From the NCBI RefSeq assembly GCF_037975245.1, contig NC_092569.1, forward strand, positions 15,869,501 to 15,933,500: DNA of 64,000 bases, given 5' to 3'. Positions 37,531 through 48,305 of the stretch are shown here, in pieces; the stretch's first letter is position 1, and every line of letters starts with the position of its first letter. Source of the DNA: Apostichopus japonicus (lineage: Eukaryota > Echinodermata > Holothuroidea > Aspidochirotida > Stichopodidae). The notes below the pieces were generated by a model, which worked only from the letters and a program-made list of their open reading frames with translations, was not told the DNA's origin and did no database searches. The position numbers were made by a program, and so were the translations under genes.

Positions 37531-38251
37531 AGCACGTACCCACTAATGTGTTATTACCTACTTGTGTATGAAGTATTGGTTCATATTGTTATTTTGGTGT
37601 ACGTGTAATCGCCACAATGCTTTTGTGTGTGATTTGACCTTTGTCTTTCACTACCGGGCTCACGACCCGCACTTGTTTCGCTTCGCGACCCATGGTGAGA
37701 AAGCGTTGCTTCATCAAAATATGTGTATGATTGCATGTATGCTCGCCAGTAATAATCTTGACCAGAGTAACATTGGTGTAAGTTCCTTTCTTTTAGTTTA
37801 AGTTTTCGTTGATTGTATTACTATTTCTGCTGGGAATATTAAAGAAACGAGAGGTCAAAGCTATTTGGTCTTAAATCCACTCCGTGTTTAATATCCTATT
37901 GCTTTCTGACAGCATATTTGTTTATAAACACCAAGAAACTACGAGTAAAGAAATGACGCGAGTGTTGAAATGAATTTACGACATTAGTTATCTACGTGGA
38001 TTCGTTTGAGCAGTCTCTGTCCACAATTATTCAGGTTGGAGAATCTTACTAGTAAATAATGCATAACTGAGTTCCTATTTGTTTTTAGTTTAGTGTCACA
38101 GTGATATATGATGTATCGATCATTCTCAAGAGCAAAAAAGCAGGTAAGTAGTCATAAATTCATAGCTTGTCAACTCAAAACACAAATACATTCAGAACAT
38201 TAGATAAAAACAACATTGTTAAGTTATTCATTTAACATAGTTGATTAACAA
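37531..38251. other. Intergenic, between duplication copy B and the FReD pseudogene
   Basis: No exon recognised. It corresponds in position to 2700-3619 beside copy A, but no convincing similarity was seen. Confidence 0.4.
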
Positions 38252-40600
38252 TCATGTATCTGCTCCATTGTAGTTTCCATTTAAGTTATCGTCGGTGCAG
38301 AGGGAGTGGCAGTTACTGCTATATCAATCGATTGCAGTGATAATGAGTATTTTTGCAAGTAGGACACCGATAATCCGAGTGCCACCAACCGCTACGGTGT
38401 CTCTCAGCACAGTTGAAATTACTGCAAGCGTCATTGTCACGGTCATGCGTGCTAAAGCGTTTGCCTCTAAACCCTGTGAAAGTATTCCCTGTGTTAAAAA
38501 AGGAGAAGAAAGGAATTGTATGCTTGAATATGCAACAATAAGAACATATGGTTTCCGACCCTTATGTTTACATAATGAATCCAGTGCTTAGAATTAGAGA
38601 TACATGTTTGAGTTGAATAGCATATCCGTCATAATGTTATAGTAATTGCAAACTAACATCCCAACGTAATCTTATGGCGGAATTGAATAATAGAAGTTTA
38701 ACTAAACTTATGCAAAGAACTTAAATATAGGAATTTCGTCATAACCCCTGGCTCATATATACACTTAACCATTCTTAACTATAGTTAAGAAAATGCTTTG
38801 GCTATGAACAGGCATATTTTGGTAGTGTGTCATTAGTCTAATGAGATGTGGATGTTAGCACCTGGCTTAAATCCTGACGAAGGATGTCCAAAAATATAAA
38901 CCTCTTTAACTTCAGACTCACATGAAGGGCATCATTGTTTTAAAACCGCACTTTGAGCAGCAGTGCATTTTGTACTTCTTTTACCGTTCTGGATTTTGCA
39001 AAACTCTTACATTTCTAGTTCTGCTCATCTTGTGTCAGTACAGTTCATTACCTAGGTGATTTCAGGTTAGTATGTATTTATCGAATGAGGCAAGTAACAT
39101 AAAAAAAACAATTGACACTAGATTTTATCGACAATGGAAGCACGATCTTACGTCGTTCTATTCCTTGTTTATACAACTGACTGGACCAATGCGCTTCCAC
39201 CTCCCTGACTGCGCATACCATTTCATTGCTGCGGTAGCTTTCAAGTTTTCATAGCTGCCGGAAGGTTATCTATTTGATATCGTATATTGTTGAAACCGAG
39301 ATGTTATTGACAACTTCACATTCCACATTACACAATAACTGTTAGTCGTATTTAGAAGTAGTGTAACTAGCATAGAATACGTTGCATGTGCCAAAATTAT
39401 GGTATATTTGTTTTCATTTCATTAACTGGTCAGAATTGAGAAAAGTTACAAATATCTTATTTCGAGGAAATTGTAATACACTTGTGATTAGACGAGATTG
39501 GAGATACAAAAGTCAACTGTATATATCGCCAAGAATTCGATAAAATAGGCAAAAATAAATATAGTTTAGATAAATTCATCCTAAACTGTCACAGTTATAA
39601 TGATGAAGAGAAGTAAACTTTTAAAGCTACAAGGGAGAAAATATTCCAAAATTTTGGTACGAAAATGGTTAGAAAAGTCGCCACTGTTCCGTCATTCATC
39701 AGAGTGCGAACATCGCTCTCTCTGCCTAAGGAGAATTCTCCATTAAAATATGATCATAAAAAAATTAATGGGCACACGCTTACTGTGGGAGAAAAATACA
39801 CAATGAAGTAAGAAACAAACCTATATTTCCACTACGGGTGCCAAGTTTAGTTATCATGTAGTTGTTGGTCTGAGACTCTATTTCAAACTCTGTAAATTGA
39901 GCATACTTATGCGACCCATCAGCAAGAGAAATGTTGAAGCGAATGGTGTAGTCTCTCTGATTTGTCAAGTAATGAAGTTTGTCATTTTCAAGCCAGAAAT
40001 TACTTTATAGATCGCCAAATCCTTGTTTATACGTAGTCCATGTTTGGACGAAGGGAATCGATCCATCATTACGACGTTGAAACACCTAAGGGTGCACAAA
40101 AAATTGAAGAAATCTGAACTAAAGATTACACAGTATCGGATAAGTGTGTGAAAAAGAAAAAAAAGGTTATTATCAATCAAAATAGAGACAGACTCTTTTC
40201 TGAGAAAAATTGTAGTAGAAAATATAGACTTACAAGTTGTTTTAATATTTCTAGCTTATAAATTTCTCTCCACCAAAAAAATGCATTCATATTTTCTCTA
40301 TAGTTAAATATATTGCCAACGTTATAGTTAAATGTTGATTAAGATGTACGCATATTTGTTGATCGGTATTTAAAAAATGTCAACGTTTCTTTGTATATCT
40401 TAGTCCTGAAACAATTCCTAGTCCTAAAACCAAATACTTACAGTCCATCCTTCACCATGGTTCATCTTACATGTTACATTGAACGCAAAACCAAGCCATC
40501 CGGATTGCTGGATGATGTAAACACCGCCTTGTGTATAATGCAAGACGTCTAGCATACGTATCCGAGGATAGTCAAGTAAACGATGTGAGGAAGTCATTAC
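38252..40600 (-). pseudogene. Fibrinogen-related protein pseudogene
   Basis: Three FReD exons lie in order on the minus strand: about 40600-40442, 40085-39821 and 38488-38252, at the same intron positions as the other copies (GTAAGT after 40442, CTTAG before 40085, GTTTGT after 39821, CACAG before 38488). Recognisable parts are GGVYIIQQSGW, FNVTCKM and GEGWT; then VFQRRNDGS, LHYLTNQRDYTIRF; then FSTHDRDND, CAERHRSGWWHS and DNLNGNYNGA. Disabling changes: TAA at 40007-40005 in the middle exon where relatives have a coding residue, the first disulfide cysteine region rewritten (DYPRIRMLDV), and a 2-nt frame change in the Cys-rich insertion of the last exon, after which the NLNG frame ends at TGA 38254-38252, well short of the normal C-terminus. 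The left edge of the first exon is uncertain. Confidence 0.88.
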
Positions 40601-41540
40601 GACTATATTAATGACGTGAAAGCCCTGCATAGAACATTTATGAACAAACTGGTATATTGTGTGTTAAACACTTTCAGTTTTTTTCAGCGGAAACTGTTTT
40701 TTTTGTGTATATATCTGGCTGAAATATGGACTTATTTGTAGGGTTAGTAAACGTTTGACACAATGGTCACTGAGATGAAAGTCTTTGTTACCATCTCACT
40801 GTTCAAAATTACTGGAGTTTGTAAAATTCAAGTTCAAAATGCACTGATCGGTGTAATTGCCTTAAATAGATTTCGAGACAATTTCAGTCTTTCTTTGCAC
40901 ACATGCATGTCAATCCAAAGAGGTGCAATTGGTTATAGTGTGGTTCAAAGTTTGGCCTAGTAATAAAAGCGTAATATGTTAAAAGCATCTTTCGTATGTA
41001 GTCTAATATCTCTTCGTAGAGGAAGGATATGTTGGTTTAAAGGTAGGGGTATACTGGTTATCAATCATTCAGCAAGTACCATAGCCGGCTTCAGACCGAA
41101 TATTCAAATTGCCAGAACATACAGTGTTTTGGATTGTATTGTAGTTCGATATAAAGAACATGCGGGTTAGGGCTGGATGGGAATACAACCAATGTCTGCA
41201 TGACGGAAGTATTCCAAGCACATAAAGACGTAATGTTCAAATACATCGTTGAAAAAGTTGGTTTGTTTACTTTTTATTACAATTTAGAGTTCTGAACAGT
41301 CTGTAGGATATATGTGTGGTTAGCACATCATTTGCACCTTCATAACTGACGACAGCGGACTGTCAAATTAACTGACTACGTTATACTTTACATGGTAAAG
41401 ATTTCATCACTATGGTAGGCCCCAATGCTGTCTCGTGCTGTATAGCATACTGCAAAATGCTCTTAAAATATGCTCAAGATTTTTCTCTTTTGCTTTGGCG
41501 ATATTTGCAAACTGTTAATACAACTCTAGATAGTAAATTT
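40601..41540. other. Intergenic, nothing recognised
   Basis: If the FReD pseudogene once had TIL or signal-peptide exons they should lie here on the minus strand. None was identified. Confidence 0.4.
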
Positions 41541-41732
41541 GTGGAGTGTTAGCTCAGTGGTTAACGACAGATTCTTTCAATCATGAGGTCGTGAGTTCGA
41601 GTAACTCTAAGATTAATGTATGTCGTCCAGTTACAGAGTTTTGACAAAGTGATAACTCATATACATGGACGTTAAATATGAATGTAAGAGACTGACTTCG
41701 GTCAGCTGGAGGGCTTTGAGGAGGATCTAAAA
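41541..41732 (+). mobile_element. tRNA-derived SINE, copy 2
   Basis: The head GTTAGCTCAGTGGTTAACGA and B-box-like GTGAGTTCGAGTAACTC are followed by ATGTATGTCGTCCAGTTACA, GGACGTTAAATATGAATGTA, GAGACTGACTTCGGTCAGCT and the end GAGGATCTAAAA. It matches the reverse complement of 26330-26565, with the segment after GTCAGCT shortened. The head does not fold as a tRNA (no acceptor stem). Confidence 0.85.
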
Positions 41733-42334
41733 TACATATATACATAAGTATCATTGACAATGCGCAGCAGAATACTATGCATAAGTTGCACGTTATTCTA
41801 TTATGTACAGTGCATACACAAGCATTTTGACGTAATCGTTGTTTGCATCTGGAATATCAAACTTTGACCTCCTTAAAAGAATATCAAACAATACTGACGA
41901 ACGGGTAATTCCATTAGCTTCGTTTTTAGATGTTTGTTGTATTTGTTTACTGTATTCATGTACGTGTATTACGTGTATTTGCAGCCCTACAGTCAGTGGA
42001 GTAACAGGTAATTTTAAGCTTAAAATTTATGTACAGGTTATAACAGGTTGAATCGTATGAGTTAGCTGATATTGTTTATTTGTAATATTCTTGCTTGTTC
42101 GTTATTTGGTGTAGCAGAATTGTACTGTGTACGCATTAACTCATATGAGACTACATCTGTTTGGCTCAGATACAATTCGAATGCGATTTGAAATATATGG
42201 GTTGTATTTCGGTAATTGTTGTTGCTAAAGTTGACGACGTTTACCATATTTCAACCAGGTGAAGACAGTTATTGTATGTATTTTCTATTATGGGTAATCT
42301 GTAAACAAAATAATGAAGTTGCAATGTATTTGAG
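41733..42334. other. 5' flank of the IFIT-like gene
   Basis: No coding exon was recognised. A 5' UTR exon is expected, because the first coding exon begins just after an acceptor-like ATCATAG. It could not be located. No interferon-stimulated-type element was confidently seen. Confidence 0.4.
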
Positions 42335-42379
42335 TTGAGTTATAAATACGCTCTGATATCACTTTTATTAATCATAGAC

Positions 42380-45300
42380 ATGGCAACGACAGAAAACTGG
42401 TGGCAAAACTTACCTTGCCATTTTCATCCATCATGGCGTCTGGACGAGATAACGAATCTTGATCTCCTACAACTGAAACGCAAAGCTCAAAATAATGCAG
42501 AAGACTCGATGGTAGTGGAACACAAGATATATCAAGCCTTTCTCGAGTATCCGTGTGGGAAATTCTGCAACAATAAGAAACCTAGTCTTACTAAAGCCCT
42601 GAAATTTCTCGAGCAGGCGGACGAATATATAACAAATACTTTAAGGGAAAACAACGAAGCTAGGATTGGCTACGGAATCGTGATTAATTGTTTTCGCATG
42701 TGGAAAGATCCACATCGAGTTAAATATGAAGATACATTGAGAACTCTGAACGAAGAGAAGGAGAATTTCCCAAAACACGAACATTACATATTTGCTACAC
42801 GTGCATACAGTCTTTCCCGTTTGGGGCCAAAATGGATCGAAGAATCACAAGTATTTTTTGATAAGGCATTGAAAGGATATCCCGATAACTGCCAGTGGCT
42901 GTTCGGAAAGGCCTTGATGTTCGGAAGAAGATCACGACTATCAATTGGTAGAGATGGTTGGACCAAAGATGCCATTAAGAAAAAGCAAGAAAACTTGAAA
43001 TCGGAAAAGGATATATTGCAAACCATATTACAAAAAGAACCCGATAATAGTCTTGTCAAAGTTTATATCGGTGAAGTGTTATTACTCTTAGGTGAGTCCG
43101 AGGATGCAGAGTTATATATTGCAGAAGCTTTAGCATGTAGCCAAAATGATGCCAAAGTTGCTGAAAAGGCAGGTTCAGTTTATAGAAAACTTGGCAAAAT
43201 TGATGTTGCGGAAGATATTTTTGAGGACCAACTTACATGGAAGGAAACATCTGAGGCGCATTTTCAGCTGGGCAAACTTAAGAAAGACCGCGTTAACACT
43301 AAAGACACAACTAAAAGTGAGGAATATCTTAGACAAGCCTTAGTTCATTTCACCAAAGGACATGAAATAGATCCTGCCCATAACCCTTGCTTGATAGGAA
43401 AAGCTGAGATGACAGCAAAAGTTGGATATTATGAAAAAGCTAAACATGTATTCACAGATATATTTGAACAAGAAATGAATGGTATGCTATCTGCTGGAGA
43501 TAGTCTATATGTTTACACGGTTGCTGCAAACTTAGGCCAAAGGTTACTTGAGAAAGTCTTCGACATGGACGAAATTGTCAATATCTACTACAGATTCCTT
43601 ACCCTTTGCACCATTCCTAAAAGAAGAAAACAAATCATTAAAAAATTAAAAAAAATAAGCGAAAACGTAAGCTCTGTACAATTTCAACTGTATGCAGTAT
43701 TCAAAATGGCGGAACTGAAAAGACGTTTCGGTTCCTACTGCGAAGCAATACAACTTTACGAGCAGTTACTCGACCTCAAGAATGGTGACGGAGAGCTCGT
43801 TAAAGTAAGGGAGATCAGAACCGGATTGTCTCTTGCACAGGCGAAGAAAAGACTCAACGAAGGAATTGCAGACAATAAGGAAGACGTACTGGAAATATAC
43901 TCATTGGTTTCCTCAACGATCGAGCAAGGAAGTCTCGAGGGTAGCTATCTATTTGCAAAGGCAGCTGAAAACCTACGTTCGATTTTTTTTCACATAAACT
44001 TAGGTATCCCTTGTACACTTGCACGGATAAAGTTAATCCTAGACGAGAAAGTCGACATATTGCATGCTGATTTTGAAGTAAAAGGTGACGACGATATCGC
44101 CGAAATGATTCATATAGACATGAAAAGGGATTTAATTAGAAATCTGGTGGAACAATTTTGCACTTACGATACTGGTCTTGCAGATAAAATGCAAACGAAA
44201 AACGACGGTTTCCTACTGAAGGTTTACGGCTCACTAGAGGGACTTCGAAGAAAACGCTTGGATTTTGAGTTGGAACTCTTCAAGGCCCACATCGATGGCA
44301 AATCATGGAATGATAATTGCGCGCATACGGCAACCGCAGTACTTCTACAATCAAGGGTAATACTGGACCATGCTATTCATTTATATCAGGTAAAAATGTC
44401 ATGTTTTTTTTTTCTAAATGAAACAACTCGAAGAGAACTACATTTGTTGAAACAAATCTGCTTTATATTGGACCAAAAACCAAGATAAGCATATGAACGT
44501 AATGTACTTTAACCTCTAAATGTTAAGCCTCTACAACTCAATTTGTCAACACTTGTGCATGACAGCTAAATTAAATATTAAACGAGGTCCTACCAAACTG
44601 CTAAAAAGGCTGTTTCGTCATTTCAATATTGACGAGATATGACTGCACATACAAAAGAGGGTACGTGTTGTTTTTCGATTGAATATGGTTGTCCTAACAA
44701 TATAAACTCCTACCTGAATGTAATCACATAATAAACAGTATATTTTTAATTCAAATCATATAATGTTCATTCACAAGAGGGAAGTATATTTATACTCCTA
44801 AATTAGATAGAAGTACTTCGAAAGGAACCAGGGCGTTCCATCTTTCCCATACATTTCGATTGGAAACAAGCATCTGTGGACAAGGAAACTACGAAGAAAA
44901 AGCTACGTGGATGGTGTGCGAGTGCATTTCCAGAATATAGTATGCCGCCAGACGTTTTTGAACATCTGCTCCAGGTAAACACTAATGTATAAAGAGAAAA
45001 GTTCACTGTATAAGAATTATCGCATATACTACAAAATGCTTAATGCTTGGAACGCTCCTTATCGCTAAATTGTCGACGAGGCCATTTTTCTCCTCAGTAT
45101 ACAGGCCTGAATGTTAATGTTACCACTGGACTAGCCTGAATGTTAATGTTACCATTGTACAGGCTTGAATGTTAATATTTACCATTATACAGGCCTGAAT
45201 GTTAATGTTACCATTGGACAGGCCTGAATGTTCATGTTTACCATTATACAGGCCTGAATGTTAATGTTACCATTGCACAGGCATGAATTTTAAATGTTTA

Positions 45301-46567
45301 CCATTGCACAAGCCTGTATGTTAATGTTACCATTGTAGAGGCCTGAATGTTCATGTTACCATTGTACAGGCCTTAATGATACTGTTACCATTGTTCATGC
45401 CTTAATGCTAATGTTACCATTGTACAGGTCCGAATGTTAATGTTACCATTGTACAGGCCTTAATGTAAATGTTACCATTGTACAGGCCTGAATGTTAATG
45501 TTACCATTGTACAGGCCTGAATGTTAATGTTACCATTGTTCATGCCTTAATGCTAATTTTGCCATTGTACAGGTCCGAATGTTAATGTTACCATTGTACA
45601 GGTCCGAATGTTCATGTTTACCATTGCACAGGCCTGAATGTTCATGTTTACCATTGTACAGGCCTGAATGTTAATGTTACCATTGTACAGGTCCGAATGT
45701 TAATGTTACCATTGTACAGGCCTTAATGTTAATGTTACTATTGTACAGGCCTGAATGTTAATGTTACCATTGTACAGGCCTGAAGTTAATGTTACCATTG
45801 TATAGGCCTTAATATTAACGTTACTATTGTTCAATACCATTGCACGACACTTATTATTGAAAGAAGAAAGGCTTCACCAACTTACTGAAAATAAAAGTTA
45901 CTTTGAATGATTAACTATGTCGCATTTAAGCACAGTAAATTATACAATAATACGGTCCTACAGTCCATAACATCGATAACTCGCTAAAATAAGCTCGATC
46001 GAGTATGTAATTTCACTTTGAATTGCTAAAATGTTATTTCAGTATATAACAGTATGAAGTTTTGCTGTTGAGTATCATATCAATTTGTTTTGTCGCATTT
46101 CACGTACAACTGTGCCCGTCCCCCGCAAACGCAAATCCCGTTCGAACGAAAAATGTACAAATATGAACTTTGGAGCGCTCATTTGATGTCGTACATGACT
46201 GATATTATTTGATACATGGATTTTCATATACACCCAAGTGAACACTACTGATAGGGGTGGGGAAAATTAACCATGAAAGTTGTACATAGGGACCTGGATG
46301 GATTTCCAGGTCATGTTTTTTTCTGCAGTGAACAATATGGTTGGACTTTAGACCACGCGGTGTTTAATAGAAAATGTCTGGATTGAGATAATACATAGCT
46401 GACTGAGTACGTCATAGTGTAAACTAGCCAATGATGTCATTTTCTTTTACATTTCTGACACTCCCATATAGGGACTTAACCCAATGACAAACCCTTGCAA
46501 TAAAAACGCCCAAAAATGAATATTCATAGTCACGCTCGTCTCGCCTTGAATACCCGTGCACAGTGCA

Positions 46568-46641
<74 letters not shown>

Positions 46642-48305
46642 CAGCATTACAAGCCCCGCCCATTCAACCAATCGGGATATACAATGAGGCAATATATACA
46701 TTATTCATTGCGTTGGCTGGACAATTGACAGCTGTGAAATTGACAGTGGAAATGCGACTCTTTCATTGAAGCAAATTTATATGTCAAGTTCCTGATTAAG
46801 ATTTGACTTAATGATCTGTGTGTTAGACAAAGTATAGTCCTGGCAGCCAATTTATTTTGTGCACCTCAGTTGTTAAGAGGGCCGACTCCCAAAGCATTAA
46901 AGAGATGTAGATGTACAACCTTCCAATGGCCTATTGCATATAAAAATTATGTTGATATGTTGTACCTACAGATATCTTATAACTAGATTAGAATGATATA
47001 GAAGTGAAGCTGTAATTTGTGTTCAAAACGGATTCAACGTACGTTTGGTTTTCATTGTAGACTATCAATTTAATAAATAGTTGTTAATTCATTTGTTCAG
47101 GTTCAGCCGATGTACGATAGCAATAACATCTGGCTTGCTGCTCTTGGAAGTTTTTCATCGGCCGAGAAGCATAAATCTTATCAAACAAGCGAAACCTTCC
47201 TATTAAAACTAAAAGATGAAACCAAACCACCCATTTATATTGCGATTTCAGAAATAATTGAAAAAAGCAATCATGAAGTGGAAAGGCTGTCGCTTTTCTT
47301 TATGGAAAAGTGCAAAGGTATGTGAAATCCAACTTCCGATGAATATTCGTGATAGATTCATTCTTGGTAATGAAGCCATGATTGTGGCGTACAAGCTTAC
47401 ACGAATCATTTAGAGTACTGATTAGTTTTCTTGTCCGTTTATACCCAATGTATAATCTAGGCATCACTCACAAAGCACCATTTGGTATCTAAATATATAT
47501 TTTGCTTATGGTGAACACTCTACGATGCACCTCCATCAAACATGTGAATCAGTTGTAACTACCCAAGGCCCTAAAAACCTCCTTGACGTCTTCATTCTCT
47601 CCTGACCGTAAGGTTCATACCCGCACCTAAGTCAGTATGGGGAAGGGGGGGGGGCTTGTTTAATTCCCCTGATGAAATATTGTACGTTACATACCTCACT
47701 AATTCTTATTGGGTTTTGAGTTGTTCACTACAAAACGGAAATCTTAACTGAGCTGTTGATTTTTTTGCTATCACTATATACTATAGATCTCTACCATCGC
47801 CGTCTTTCAATATTGGTTAAGACACGTCATGCAGATAGCTTTCCTTGATATGTTACATACCTTTTCTACTTGAGTCATTAACATACATCAAATTGATTTT
47901 GGACCTTGACATTTCATTTCTGGCACCTTATACGTTTGTCTGTGTGATCCCGTAGTACAGCCTCTGAAGTATAGGTAAAAATATCTTAACTTTGGCGATA
48001 TTTCCAGTATGATGACTCCCGTAATAATCAAAATTCCACAATTCTTTAAACGAGTTTTATTTTTTGGGGGTGGGTGTTTGAACCGTAAAGCAAACTCCTA
48101 GATGACAGTATGTTTACGCCTAGACAGTCCCTTTGTCTTCCCTCCGCATTCATACCATACAATTTCTCTCTTTTCTTTATTTTTAGAAATCGAAAACTAC
48201 ACGGGAGAAACTACATGTTCATTACTGGAACCGGTTACCAATTTAACTCTCAACGAAAATGATTCTCCTGAATTACCACAAGGCACCCCTGCGAGCTTTC
48301 GTTGA
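42380..48305 (+). CDS. IFIT-like tetratricopeptide repeat protein, four exons, 837 aa
   Basis: Exons 42380-44389, 44807-44974, 47101-47317 and 48187-48305 join in frame (2010+168+217+119 nt). The start MATTENWW follows an acceptor-like ATCATAG; a longer in-frame start at 42335 is less likely. Residues 11-15 (LPCHF) match the IFIT N-terminus. TPR-like blocks align in order with vertebrate IFITs: [16 protein letters not shown] (~149-164), [19 protein letters not shown] then [10 protein letters not shown] (~220-252), [19 protein letters not shown] (~267-285), [13 protein letters not shown] (~320-332), [14 protein letters not shown] (~349-362). Vertebrate IFITs are cytosolic, bind non-self RNA ends and block translation; that activity is not shown here. 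The protein is much longer than vertebrate IFITs (~470-490 aa), with about 300 extra C-terminal residues of no recognised domain. Exon 2 could also start at 44811 in another frame, but only the 44807 start continues into exon 3. Confidence 0.85.
45096..45830 (+). repeat. 29-bp minisatellite in intron 2 of the IFIT-like gene
   Basis: About 25 units of ACAGGCCTGAATGTTAATGT followed by TACCATTGT, with variants (GTCCGAATG, CATGCCTTAATG). Unit length varies by a base or so. Non-coding. Confidence 0.95.
46573..46636. repeat. (TA)n microsatellite in intron 2 of the IFIT-like gene
   Basis: About 60 bp of TA. Translated frames over it are meaningless Ile/Tyr runs. Confidence 0.95.

Noticed and set aside
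38295-38591. 98-codon plus-strand frame
   Set aside because: It is the antisense of the last exon of the FReD pseudogene; the minus strand carries the FReD motifs.
41541-41610. Possible tRNA gene
   Set aside because: A- and B-box-like words are present, but the acceptor and anticodon stems do not pair and a SINE body follows; the same applies to 26565-26500 on the minus strand and to 60417.
42335-42379. Upstream start giving MSYKYALISLLLIID before the IFIT-like protein
   Set aside because: It looks like a signal peptide by chance; an acceptor-like ATCATAG lies between it and the second ATG, and IFIT-type proteins are cytosolic.
44811-44974. Alternative exon 2 of the IFIT-like gene in another frame (KYFERNQG...)
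   Set aside because: The frame is open but leaves a phase that does not continue into exon 3; the start at 44807 keeps phase 0 throughout.
44803-45006. 67-codon minus-strand frame
   Set aside because: Antisense of exon 2 of the IFIT-like gene, whose plus-strand frame fits the flanking splice phases.
45096-45830. CRISPR-like repeat array
   Set aside because: Units are contiguous with no unique spacers, and the genome is eukaryotic. The 35.0-36.9 kb arrays were rejected for the same reason.
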